Shown: positions 42,079-50,245 of the stretch, in pieces
Layout: each line of letters begins with the position of its first letter
Position numbering within the stretch: position 1 is the first letter of the stretch
Source of the DNA: Alkalibaculum bacchi
GTDB lineage: Bacteria; Bacillota; Clostridia; Eubacteriales; Alkalibacteraceae
DNA length: 50,245 nucleotides
Direction: 5' to 3'
NCBI RefSeq assembly: GCF_937875145.1
Contig: NZ_CALNCS010000027.1
Location: 1 to 50,245, forward strand
Translations under genes and position numbers: made by a program
The notes under the pieces: generated by a model
Databases searched by the model: none
What the model saw: only the letters and a program-made list of their open reading frames with translations
Told to the model about the DNA's origin: nothing

Positions 42079-42549
42079 TTGATTATTAATATTTCACATC
42101 TTATAAAAGGGAATAGCGACAAAATTGATATCAAAACTCAAATGCATCATCTTTTGCCCGAGTCAAAAGATGATTCTATTGAGGTAGGAGGTATTCTTTA
42201 CGTTGAGGATAATGTCCTTAAGGTGGATCTTCAAGTAAAGGCGCAGGTACATCTTGTATGTTCCAGATGTATTGAAGAATTTATTTGTCCACTAAATTTA
42301 CACCTACAGGAAAGTTATAATCTAGTGGAGGATCAAGGAATTTTGCAGAATGAAACGATAGATTTGACAGAACTGTTGAGAGAAAATATCTTACTTAATC
42401 TCCCCATAAAACCTTTGTGCACTGAAAATTGTAATGGTCTCTGTGCAGAATGTGGGACAAACTTAAATATTCTTTCTTGTAAGTGCAAGGAAGAGCAGGT
42501 AGATCCTCGTTTGTCTGTTCTGAAAAATCTATTAAATGGGGACGAATAG
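42079..42549 (+). CDS. DUF177 (YceD-like) protein
   Basis: A 156-residue protein of the DUF177/YceD family, nearly always encoded just before rpmF and linked to large rRNA accumulation in some organisms. CSRCIEEF and the C-terminal CTENCNGLCAECGTNL plus CKC are conserved Cys groups that may bind zinc. The TTG start at 42079 follows AGAGGTGA. It ends 11 bases before rpmF. Confidence 0.9.
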   Translation: MIINISHLIKGNSDKIDIKTQMHHLLPESKDDSIEVGGILYVEDNVLKVDLQVKAQVHLVCSRCIEEFICPLNLHLQESYNLVEDQGILQNETIDLTELLRENILLNLPIKPLCTENCNGLCAECGTNLNILSCKCKEEQVDPRLSVLKNLLNGDE

Positions 42550-42560
42550 GAGGTGTAGAA

Positions 42561-42734
42561 ATGGCTGTACCAAAGAATAGAATATCAAAATCTAGAAGAG
42601 ATAAGAGAAGAACTCACTACAAATTGAGTATTCCAGGTATGAGTACATGCCCTAAATGTGGTGAAACCAAATTACCTCATAGAGTATGTAAATCTTGTGG
42701 AACGTATAAAGATAAGGGAATATTAGAAGTATAA
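42561..42734 (+). CDS. rpmF: 50S ribosomal protein L32 (bL32)
   Basis: A 57-residue basic protein: MAVPKNRISKSRRDKRRTHY, then the zinc ribbon CPKC...CKSCG. AGGAGGTG precedes the ATG. It is followed at once by a terminator. Confidence 0.97.
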   Translation: MAVPKNRISKSRRDKRRTHYKLSIPGMSTCPKCGETKLPHRVCKSCGTYKDKGILEV

Positions 42735-42736
42735 AG

Positions 42737-42766
42737 AAGGCAGGGAATATTCTCTGCCTTTTTTTA
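42737..42766 (+). terminator. Terminator after rpmF
   Basis: AAGGCAG and CTGCCTT pair around GGAATATTCT and are followed by a T run, three bases after the rpmF stop. The gap up to 42883 has a TAGCTC/GAGTTA-type hairpin and GACCAACCGACCAACT (42849-42864), related to the ACCACC words elsewhere. Confidence 0.85.
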
Positions 42767-42883
42767 AATTGGTTAAAAACAGGTGGTATGTTGTGGGCTT
42801 GTAGCTCCTTCATAGGTGAGTTACGGATTTTACCTTTACTCTTTTTCTGACCAACCGACCAACTAAAAAAAAGAGGTGAATAT

Positions 42884-43879
42884 ATGAATATCTATGTAGA
42901 CGGAATGGGTGGAGATCACGCACCCGATGCTGTGGTAAAAGGATGCGTCGATGCAAGCAAAGAATTTAAAAAGAAGATTACCATCATCGGAGATGAGGAG
43001 AAAATCCATGAGTTGCTCCAAAAAGAGTCGTATCAAAAAGACCTTATTGAAGTTATACCAGCTTCTGAGATTATAACTAATAATGAAGATCCTGCGTTGG
43101 CTATACGTAGAAAAAAGCAGTCGTCATTAGTTATAGGCTTAAGAAGAGTAAAGGAAGAAGAAGACTCTGTACTTGTTTCTGCTGGAAGCACTGGTGCTTT
43201 ACTTGCTGGAGGAACCCTCTTAGTAGGAAGGATTAAGGGGATACAAAGGCCAGCTCTTACTGTTATGTTGCCTACCAAAAAGGGATTTTCTCTTTTACTG
43301 GACTCAGGGGCAAATGTAGATTGTAAACCAATTTATTTACAGCAATTTGCCATTATGGCCAGTATTTATGCAGAGGATTTGCTACGGATAAAAAACCCAA
43401 AGGTCGCTCTCGCAAATATTGGGACGGAAGAAAAAAAGGGAAATGAACTAACAAAAGAATCTTATCAATTGCTAAAAGAAACAAACATCAATTTTGTTGG
43501 AAATGTAGAGGCTAGAGATATCCTCCAAGGTGATGTAGACATCATTGTATGTGATGGCTTTGCTGGCAATATGATTTTAAAGGCTACAGAAGGTGTAGGG
43601 CAATTCTTAATGGATGCTTTAAAAGAAACGATTATGAGTTCAACTAGGGCGAAAATTGGTGGACTATTGTTAAAACCTGCTTTGAAAGAATTTAAGAAAA
43701 AAATGGATTACACCGAAGTAGGCGGAGCTCCTTTGCTGGGCGTAAAAGGTGGAATCATTAAGGCTCACGGAAGTTCTAATGCAAAAGCCATTACTAGTGC
43801 TATAAAACAAGCTATAAAGTACCAAGAAGAAAAAATAACGAAGAAAATCTCTAATAAAGTAGTTGAAATTAAGGAGTAA
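42884..43879 (+). CDS. plsX: Phosphate acyltransferase PlsX
   Basis: Makes acyl phosphate from acyl-ACP for phosphatidic acid synthesis at the membrane. A 331-residue protein starting IYVDGMGGDHAPDAVVKG with SAGSTGALLAGGTLLVGR, CDGFAGNMILKATEG and a C-terminal GGIIKAHGSS. AAGAGGTG precedes the ATG. In relatives fapR or fab genes often flank it; here acpP follows directly. Confidence 0.96.
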   Translation: MNIYVDGMGGDHAPDAVVKGCVDASKEFKKKITIIGDEEKIHELLQKESYQKDLIEVIPASEIITNNEDPALAIRRKKQSSLVIGLRRVKEEEDSVLVSAGSTGALLAGGTLLVGRIKGIQRPALTVMLPTKKGFSLLLDSGANVDCKPIYLQQFAIMASIYAEDLLRIKNPKVALANIGTEEKKGNELTKESYQLLKETNINFVGNVEARDILQGDVDIIVCDGFAGNMILKATEGVGQFLMDALKETIMSSTRAKIGGLLLKPALKEFKKKMDYTEVGGAPLLGVKGGIIKAHGSSNAKAITSAIKQAIKYQEEKITKKISNKVVEIKE

Positions 43880-43914
43880 ATCGTGTAATTTTTATATAGT
43901 GGGAGGTGTGAAAG

Positions 43915-44142
43915 ATGGATGTTTTTGAAACAGTAAAAAAAATAATTCTTGATCAAATCGATATTGATGAGTCATTAGTCACATTAGAAGCAAGCTTTAT
44001 TGAAGACTTAGGGGCGGACTCTCTTGATTTAGCAGAAATGGTCATGTCATTTGAAGATGAATTTGATTTAGAAATAGAAGACGAAGAAATTGAGCAAATT
44101 AAGACAGTTGGAGACGTGGTTGAGTACTTCAAAAACAGGTAA
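43915..44142 (+). CDS. acpP: Acyl carrier protein
   Basis: A 75-residue acidic protein. The phosphopantetheine arm attaches to Ser in GADSLDLAEMV (about residue 36). It carries acyl chains for fatty acid and PlsX reactions. GGGAGGTG precedes the ATG. Confidence 0.96.
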   Translation: MDVFETVKKIILDQIDIDESLVTLEASFIEDLGADSLDLAEMVMSFEDEFDLEIEDEEIEQIKTVGDVVEYFKNR

Positions 44143-44166
44143 AAGTCCTATATAGGGCTTTTATTT
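44141..44166 (+). terminator. Terminator after acpP
   Basis: AAAAGTCCTA and TAGGGCTTTT pair (one G-T) around a two-base centre, followed by ATTTTC. It overlaps the acpP stop codon. Confidence 0.7.
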
Positions 44167-44278
44167 TCTATAAAAGTGCGGAAAGCGGATGCACGTTCAA
44201 CCATTGTTAATCAAGGATAAATACGAGAATTCATGCGCATAGTATAAATAGAAATGTCTTATGAAATGGAGGGGAAAT

Positions 44279-44971
44279 ATGAAAGACGAGAAAATTGAAA
44301 TAGTAATTGATTATCATTTTAAAGATCAAAGCATATTGAAAAATGCTCTAACTCACAGTTCTTTTATTAACGATAAGAGCAAGCTAAAAAATAACGAGAG
44401 ACTTGAGTTTCTTGGAGATGCAGTACTTGAATTAGTTGTCAGTCATTATTTGTATGAAAACTGCAATAATAGAGCAGAAGGTGAAATGACAAAGCTTAGG
44501 GCAAAAATCGTTTGTACGGATTCACTTGCCATGGCTGCATCAGATTTTCAATTGGGAAATTATATTTATATGGGTAAGGGCGAAGAAAACACAGGGGGTC
44601 GAACTCGAAAGTCTATTCTAGCCAATACTTTTGAAGCCATTATTGGAGGGATATTCATTGATGGGGGTTTAGAAGAAGCAAGGAAGTTTATATTATGTAA
44701 ATTAAAAAATAATATTGATGATTCCGTTAAAGGGAAGTTGGTATTTGATTATAAAACTAAATTGCAAGAGCATATTCAACAAAATGCAGCTAATGATATC
44801 GATTATGTAGTGATTAGCGAAGAAGGTCCTGAACACGATAAAATCTTTAATATTGAATTGTTCTTAAATGGAAAAGTAATTGGTTCGGGAGCAGGAAGCA
44901 GTAAAAAAGAGGCAGAGCAACATGCGGCGTATAATGGTCTGATTTTTTTAGGAGAAGTGAATGAAAAATAG
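44279..44971 (+). CDS. rnc: Ribonuclease III
   Basis: Cleaves double-stranded RNA in rRNA processing and antisense control. Catalytic signature NERLEFLGDAVLELVVS (about residues 38-54), the second acidic pair in NTFEAIIGGIFIDGG, and a C-terminal dsRNA-binding domain (DYKTKLQEHIQQ to GSSKKEAEQHAAYNGL). The ATG at 44279 follows GGAGGGG; the earlier in-frame start at 44261 has no site. The length is 230 residues. Confidence 0.96.
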   Translation: MKDEKIEIVIDYHFKDQSILKNALTHSSFINDKSKLKNNERLEFLGDAVLELVVSHYLYENCNNRAEGEMTKLRAKIVCTDSLAMAASDFQLGNYIYMGKGEENTGGRTRKSILANTFEAIIGGIFIDGGLEEARKFILCKLKNNIDDSVKGKLVFDYKTKLQEHIQQNAANDIDYVVISEEGPEHDKIFNIELFLNGKVIGSGAGSSKKEAEQHAAYNGLIFLGEVNEK

Positions 44972-46046
44972 GACAAAGGTCATACCTATTTTTATTCCTC
45001 ACGAAGGCTGTCCTCATGACTGTGTTTTCTGCAATCAGAAAAAGATATCTGGTTCAATAAAATCACCTAGTATAGAAGAAATTAAAGATATTATTGAAGC
45101 ATCTCTTTTGACTATTGATAGAAGTAAATACAGCATTATATTGGCTTTTTATGGAGGGAGTTTCACAGCTATACCCCAATCAAAACAAAAAATGTATCTT
45201 GAAATAGCTAGAGAATACAAACATAATAATAAGATACAATATATACGTCTTTCTACCAGGCCTGATTATATGGATGAAAATCAAGTCAATCTTCTTAAAG
45301 AGTATAAAGTAGACCATGTAGAACTAGGCATTCAGTCTACAAATCCAGAGGTATTAAATTGTGCAAAGCGCTATTACTCGATGAAAGACATTCAAATAGC
45401 TGTAAAAAACCTAATCACAGTACAAATCGATTACGGTTTTCAGATTATGCCTGGTCTCCCTAAAGATACAAAGGACAAGTTTATTAAGACTTGCATAGAT
45501 TTACTTCCACTTAAACCCAGTACTCTTCGAATTTACCCTACAATTGTCATTGAAGGGACAGAAATGGAAGAGATGTTTGATGAGGGGCTATATAAGCCTT
45601 TGTCCTTGGATGAAGCAGTAGAATGGACTATGATTGGATATATTCTCTTTAAACAAATAGGAACAGATATCATTCGCATGGGTTTACATGCATCAGAATC
45701 GCTACTCTATGAAGACAATATAATAGCAGGACCTTTTCACAGTGCTTTTGGCGAAATGGTAGAAAGTAGAATCTACTGGTATATGATTGAAGAGTTGGTT
45801 CAAGAACATAATTTACAAAACACTCAAATTTATATAAGGGCCAACCCAAAGAATTTCTCTAAAATCAGTGGAAACAAAGGCGAAAATAGAAACAAATTAG
45901 AGAATAAATATAAAATAAAATACAAATTTCTAGAAGAACGTAGTTTGATAGAAGATATGATTATTGAGTATGAGAACAAAAGTTATTTCTTAAATAAGAA
46001 AGAGTTTTGTGATAAAATTAATAGTTGGATAAAGTGTGTAATTTAA
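44961..46046 (+). CDS. Radical-SAM protein, Elp3-like
   Basis: A 361-residue radical-SAM protein of the group found after rnc in clostridia and often named elongator protein 3-like. The cluster motif is CPHDCVFC (C-x3-C-x2-C, about residues 18-25) after FIPHEG. YGGSFTAIP, LSTRPDYMD and VELGIQSTN are typical. It lacks the GNAT acetyltransferase domain of true Elp3, so it probably modifies RNA in another way. It overlaps rnc by 11 bases. Confidence 0.88.
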   Translation: MKNRTKVIPIFIPHEGCPHDCVFCNQKKISGSIKSPSIEEIKDIIEASLLTIDRSKYSIILAFYGGSFTAIPQSKQKMYLEIAREYKHNNKIQYIRLSTRPDYMDENQVNLLKEYKVDHVELGIQSTNPEVLNCAKRYYSMKDIQIAVKNLITVQIDYGFQIMPGLPKDTKDKFIKTCIDLLPLKPSTLRIYPTIVIEGTEMEEMFDEGLYKPLSLDEAVEWTMIGYILFKQIGTDIIRMGLHASESLLYEDNIIAGPFHSAFGEMVESRIYWYMIEELVQEHNLQNTQIYIRANPKNFSKISGNKGENRNKLENKYKIKYKFLEERSLIEDMIIEYENKSYFLNKKEFCDKINSWIKCVI

Positions 46047-46369
46047 AGTATAAGATGTAGAGTTTAAGATTTAAAGTGCATAGTTGGAAGTTGGTTATTA
46101 TTTGAAATGACAGACATGCTGAGGGAAGTCGAAGTATCTCGCGTATAGAAGTATCTTAAGATGTAAATAAAACGAGATCCTTCGACTTTGCTTTGTATTA
46201 AAGGTTGATCGGTTGGACAGCAAAAAACCTTTAGCGGAATGTGGAATGTCGAGAAAAACACACCTCGCCTATAGGCAAGGTTGATTTCCGCTTTCAGCAT
46301 TCATATTTAATGGTTTTGATTACCACCTGATGACCTTAAATCGTCAAAGGCGCCGAAGGAGGTGATATT
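46047..46369. repeat. Intergenic decayed repeats and palindromes before smc
   Basis: No gene is visible. GAAGTCGAAGTATCTCG (46125-46141) and CGAGATCCTTCGACTTTG (46173-46190) are imperfect inverted ends of a 66-base palindrome. Further on AGCGGAA pairs with TTCCGCT, enclosing the hairpin CCTCGCC-TATA-GGCAAGG-like sequence at about 46262. TACCACCTGATGACCTT at 46321 relates to the ACCACC words at 14795 and 23830. AGGAGGTGATATT is the smc ribosome site. Confidence 0.55.
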
Positions 46370-49300
46370 TTGCATTTAAAGAGACTAGAGATTTTTGGAT
46401 TTAAATCTTTTGCAGATAAAACAAATTTAGAATTTAAAGATGGAATAACAGCTATCGTTGGACCAAATGGAAGTGGGAAGAGCAATGTTTCTGATGCGAT
46501 TAAGTGGGTATTAGGAGAGCAGAAAATAAAGACCCTTCGAGGCAGTAAGATGGAAGATGTGATTTTTTCTGGGACGGAAGCTCGAAAACCTTTAGGCGTT
46601 GCAGAGGTATCACTAATCATAGACAACCACTCTGGTTCATTTCCAATAGAATATAGTGAAATAAGTGTTACAAGAAGACTTTATCGATCTGGAGAAAGCG
46701 AGTATTATATTAATAAATCTCCTTGTCGCCTAAAAGATGTTCTAGATTTATTTGCTGACACAGGTTTAGGCAAGGAAGGTTATTCTATTATTGGACAAGG
46801 TAAGATTGATCATATTGTCTCTAGCAACTCACAGGAACGAAGGCTTTTAATTGAGGAAGCAGCTGGAATTGTAAAGTTTAAAAACAGAAAGTTAGAGTCA
46901 CAGAGAAAACTAGAAAAGACTCAAGATAATCTATATCGAATAGGAGATATTATCTTTGAATTAGAAAAACAAATTCCTACTTTAAAAAAGCAATCAGAAA
47001 AGGCCTTTTTATATCTTGAACGAAGGGAAAAGCTGAAAAGAGTAGAATTAAATCTCTTTGTACATCGAGTAAATGAATTACAGAGAGCATTAAAAGAGCT
47101 AGAGCAGAATGCAAACCACATACAAGAAGAATTATCTAGGAAGAGTGAAGAGATATCCCTTAAAGATACAGCTTATCAAAAACTTCGAGTGGAAGTAGAA
47201 TTTATTGATGAAGAGCTTAAAAAAGTCAATGAACACTACCTTGCCCTAAACGAGGCCTATCAAAAGAGCAACACAGATATTCAAATGTCTACTATAAAAA
47301 TAGAGAACAATCAAGATAAGATTTCTTCCTTAGAGAAATTAAATAAGGAAATTCAAGAGCTAAATCATACTTTGAATCAAAAGATAGAATCTATTAAGCG
47401 TAGTATTTTTTCTATTGATGGAGAACTTAAAGAACAGAAAAATCAGATTTGTTCTTTACAAGAAGAAAAAAGTCAAAACGAATTGCTGATAAGATCCCAA
47501 CAACAGATTTATATAGAAAAAAAGAATTTGATTGACAAAATAGATAAGAAAATTTCTGATACAATTAGTAATCTTGCTCTTTTAGAAAACAAAGACAAAT
47601 ATACTTTAGATCACCTAGCAGATTTGCAGAGAAGAGTAGATGAATGCAGTATTTCTATCCAGGAAGCAAGTGTATCTATAGAAGAGGAAAAGAAAAAACA
47701 AGATAAACTTTCTGAAGATATGAACTCCTTAAAAAGGCAATACAAGGAGAAAAAAGAACGCCTTGTTAAAGCTCAAGAGAAATCTCATGCATTATCTTCA
47801 GAGTTAAAATTCGATGAAAGCCAATATAATAAGCTTCATTCAAGATATAATCTTATGAATAGCAATGAGGATTTTATAGGTTATCAAAACAGTGTAAAAA
47901 ACCTACTTAGGGAAAAAAAGAAAAATACGTTTTTGTCAGAGCATCTACACGATGTAGTTGGGAATATTTTAGAAGTCCCTAAAAGATATGCTCTAGCGAT
48001 TGAAACTTCACTTGGCAGTACCGTTCATAACCTTATTGTTGAAAATGAAAATACTGCTCATGAATGTATTAAGATATTAAATACAAACAAATGGGGAAGG
48101 GCAACCTTTTTACCATTAAATATCGTAAAGGGTCAAGTTCTTAAATTAGAACCTAAAATTGTCTCTCAAAAAGGCTTCATTGATTTGGGAAGCAATTTGA
48201 TTGAGTTCGATGAAAAGTATAAAAATATTGTCTATAATCTACTTGGCAAAGTTCTTATTGTAGAAGATATAATTGCAGCAAAAAAGATTAGTAAGCTTAC
48301 TTTTTACAAGTACAAAATTATAACTCTTAATGGTGAAATCTTTTTTCCTGGAGGAGCCATTGTAGGTGGAGCCCACAAAAATAAGACCACTAGTATTATA
48401 CAGCGAAAACAAGAAGTAATGGATTTAGAATTTTCAATGAAAAGTTTACAGGAAAAAATAAAAAGGTGTGAAAAGGAACATAATGGTGTAAAAGAGTTTG
48501 TAGAGCAAGGAAAAGTTGAAATGGCTTCTTTAGAGAAAAAGCTAAATAGATTACATACAGAAGAAAAACTTGTAAAACAAATTTGTGAACAGCTTAAGGA
48601 TAAAGTATGTAGTGAATTAAAAAATAAATCCTCTCTACAAATTAAAATAGATGAAATTCACCATCAGAGAGCAAAGGAAGAAGAAAATATTGAAGATTTA
48701 AAAAAAATACTAGCATCTACTCAAATCGAAAAGGAATCTTTAGGAGATGTAAATCAATTTAAGGTAGATGATCAAATACAAGAAACGATTGATAAACTTG
48801 ATGAAAAGATACTACAAATCAAGCTTTCTATAGCAAAAGCGGAAGAAAGGTACAATTATTATCAAACACAAAGAGAAGATTTTATCCATACTCTTGAGGA
48901 AAATACTCACAAAGTATTATTAAATAAAGAGGAAATGGATAAGTTAATACTTGATAACAAAGAGCTAGAAAAGATTATTGAAGAGGCCAATAGGCAAATA
49001 AATCAGTTGGAAAAAGCAAAAAGTCAGTTAAGAGAAAGTATGGAATCACATACAGAAGAAAAGAAAAACAAAAATCATCAGATTGACCATTTGCAGGAAA
49101 AGATCAAAGAACTAAACAAAGAAAATGTGCTCATTAACGAAAGCTATAATAAGATGGTCAACAAGGTGGAAAATAAAACGGCAGAACTAGAGCAACTTGA
49201 AAACAATATTTTTGAAGATTATCAAGTTAATTATGCTATGGCCAAAGAGTACTATTACGAGATTGAAAGCTTAAATGCCGAAATGAAGATTTTAAAGAGT

Positions 49301-49942
49301 TACAAAACTCAAATAAAAGATTTAGGTTCTGTAAATGTAGATTCAGTAGAACAATATAAGGAAGTCAAAGAGAGATATGAGTTTTTGACCTTACAAAGAG
49401 ATGATTTGACGAAGGCAAAAGATTCTTTACATGAAATTATCGAGGAAATTACAGTTCATATGGAAGGCCAGTTTGTGGAGCAATTTGAGTTGATTAAGAA
49501 AGAGTTTGATTGTACCTTTACGAAACTTTTTAATGGAGGCACGGCAAAGCTTATTTTAGAAGATTCCAATAATATTATGGAAACAGGTATCGACATTGAA
49601 GTACAACCCCCAGGCAAAAAATTAAAAAATATAAGTCTTTTGTCAGGAGGAGAAAAATCTCTTACTGCTATCGCATTGTTATTTGCGATTATCAATATTA
49701 AACCTACCCCCTTTTGCATACTTGACGAAATCGATGCAGCTCTAGATGACAGCAATGTAGATAGGTTTTCAAAGTATCTTTATAATGTTTCAAAAGAAAA
49801 TCAGTTTATTACCATTACTCATAGAAAAGGGACTATGGAAATAGCAGATAGATTATATGGAATATCTATGAATAAAGATGGCGTCTCAAAAATTGTCTCT
49901 GTCGAGATGAGCCATATATTAGAGAATGAGGTGAATGTATAA
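46370..49942 (+). CDS. smc: Chromosome partition protein SMC
   Basis: ATPase of the condensin-like complex that extrudes DNA loops. The 1190-residue protein has Walker A GPNGSGKSNV (residues 31-40), two long coiled coils (about 165-500 and 660-1000), a hinge between them (about 515-640) and the C-terminal head with the signature LSGGEKSL and Walker B FCILDEIDAALDD. The start is TTG with the perfect ribosome site AGGAGGTGA. It shares one base with ftsY (TAATG), the common smc-ftsY pair; scpA and scpB are not here. Confidence 0.97.
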   Translation: MHLKRLEIFGFKSFADKTNLEFKDGITAIVGPNGSGKSNVSDAIKWVLGEQKIKTLRGSKMEDVIFSGTEARKPLGVAEVSLIIDNHSGSFPIEYSEISVTRRLYRSGESEYYINKSPCRLKDVLDLFADTGLGKEGYSIIGQGKIDHIVSSNSQERRLLIEEAAGIVKFKNRKLESQRKLEKTQDNLYRIGDIIFELEKQIPTLKKQSEKAFLYLERREKLKRVELNLFVHRVNELQRALKELEQNANHIQEELSRKSEEISLKDTAYQKLRVEVEFIDEELKKVNEHYLALNEAYQKSNTDIQMSTIKIENNQDKISSLEKLNKEIQELNHTLNQKIESIKRSIFSIDGELKEQKNQICSLQEEKSQNELLIRSQQQIYIEKKNLIDKIDKKISDTISNLALLENKDKYTLDHLADLQRRVDECSISIQEASVSIEEEKKKQDKLSEDMNSLKRQYKEKKERLVKAQEKSHALSSELKFDESQYNKLHSRYNLMNSNEDFIGYQNSVKNLLREKKKNTFLSEHLHDVVGNILEVPKRYALAIETSLGSTVHNLIVENENTAHECIKILNTNKWGRATFLPLNIVKGQVLKLEPKIVSQKGFIDLGSNLIEFDEKYKNIVYNLLGKVLIVEDIIAAKKISKLTFYKYKIITLNGEIFFPGGAIVGGAHKNKTTSIIQRKQEVMDLEFSMKSLQEKIKRCEKEHNGVKEFVEQGKVEMASLEKKLNRLHTEEKLVKQICEQLKDKVCSELKNKSSLQIKIDEIHHQRAKEEENIEDLKKILASTQIEKESLGDVNQFKVDDQIQETIDKLDEKILQIKLSIAKAEERYNYYQTQREDFIHTLEENTHKVLLNKEEMDKLILDNKELEKIIEEANRQINQLEKAKSQLRESMESHTEEKKNKNHQIDHLQEKIKELNKENVLINESYNKMVNKVENKTAELEQLENNIFEDYQVNYAMAKEYYYEIESLNAEMKILKSYKTQIKDLGSVNVDSVEQYKEVKERYEFLTLQRDDLTKAKDSLHEIIEEITVHMEGQFVEQFELIKKEFDCTFTKLFNGGTAKLILEDSNNIMETGIDIEVQPPGKKLKNISLLSGGEKSLTAIALLFAIINIKPTPFCILDEIDAALDDSNVDRFSKYLYNVSKENQFITITHRKGTMEIADRLYGISMNKDGVSKIVSVEMSHILENEVNV

Positions 49943-50245
49943 TGGCAAAGGATGGATTTTTTTCAAAATTAAAAGAAAGTTTAGTAAAGACAAAAAATAA
50001 TTTTTCAGGTAAGATAGATCAGTTGATTAATTACTCAGGAGTATATGATGATGATTTCTTTGAAGAGCTAGAAGAAATCTTAATATTAGCAGATTTAGGA
50101 GTAGAAACGACACAGGAAATTATCAAAAATACGAGAGAAAAAATAGCGAAAGAAAATCTTAAAAGTAAGGACTCTGTAAAGAATGCTATAAAAGAAATTA
50201 TTGCAGAGATGATTAGCCATGAACAAGATACGAGCTATGAGTACC
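49942..50245 (+). CDS. ftsY: Signal recognition particle receptor FtsY, 3' partial
   Basis: The first 101 codons before the window ends: MAKDGFFSKLKESLVKTKNN, then YDDDFFEELEEILILADLGVETT, the N-domain of the SRP receptor. The usual acidic A-domain is absent, as in many Firmicutes. The G-domain lies outside. Its start overlaps the smc stop. FtsY docks ribosome-SRP complexes at the membrane. Confidence 0.93.
   Translation, partial: MAKDGFFSKLKESLVKTKNNFSGKIDQLINYSGVYDDDFFEELEEILILADLGVETTQEIIKNTREKIAKENLKSKDSVKNAIKEIIAEMISHEQDTSYEY

Overview
The window is AT-rich, gene-dense DNA from a low-GC Gram-positive bacterium of the class Clostridia. The evidence is the set of Firmicutes gene neighbourhoods: the ylm/sepF cluster, yicC-gmk-rpoZ-priA-def-fmt, rlmN-stp-prkC-rsgA-thiN, rpmB divergent from asp23-yloV-recG, coaD-ylbJ-ylbM-ackA, and yceD-rpmF-plsX-acpP-rnc-smc-ftsY. 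Sporulation-type ylbJ and a CooC-type nickel ATPase fit an anaerobic spore-former, perhaps Alkaliphilus-like, but genus is a guess. I see no rRNA, tRNA, CRISPR array or intact mobile element.

Region 1 (1-8848) is accessory. It holds three paralogous FecCD/FecE metal-chelate ABC cassettes. Cassette 1 is cut by the window edge. Cassette 2 is broken: its permease has lost the N-terminal half next to a small IS21-like istB remnant, and its ATPase has an in-frame deletion of the ABC signature and Walker B. Cassette 3 is intact and comes with a SAM methyltransferase and a FecB-type lipoprotein. A CooC-like ATPase and an FmdE-domain protein flank it. The methyltransferase-fecBCD operon and the fmdE gene each start with a promoter followed by a leader carrying the same terminator-like hairpin against the Shine-Dalgarno sequence. 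This is a candidate shared cis-regulatory RNA.

Region 2 (9076-18776) carries a membrane metallophosphoesterase, an HlyD-like protein, ylmE-sepF-ylmG-ylmH-rluD, rqcH on the minus strand, dapF and yicC. Three copies of a roughly 112-bp structured repeat lie at 10043, 16667 and 16841. Each has a TATAAT box just upstream. Their helices are kept by compensatory changes, including one base pair that is C-G, G-C and T-A in the three copies. This is the most interesting signal in the window.

Region 3 (18789-31720) is housekeeping: nucleotide metabolism and transcription (gmk, rpoZ), replication restart (priA), formyl-methionine handling (def, fmt), rRNA modification (rsmB, rlmN), the PASTA kinase/phosphatase pair, rsgA and thiN. 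Region 4 (32015-50245) holds rpmB, asp23, a DAK kinase, recG, rsmD, coaD, ylbJ, tmcAL, ackA, the lipid-precursor/ribosomal cluster, rnc, a radical-SAM protein, smc and the 5' part of ftsY. Several intergenic gaps contain decayed dispersed repeats and palindromes in place of genes often found there in relatives (divIVA/lspA, coaBC, rpe, pta).
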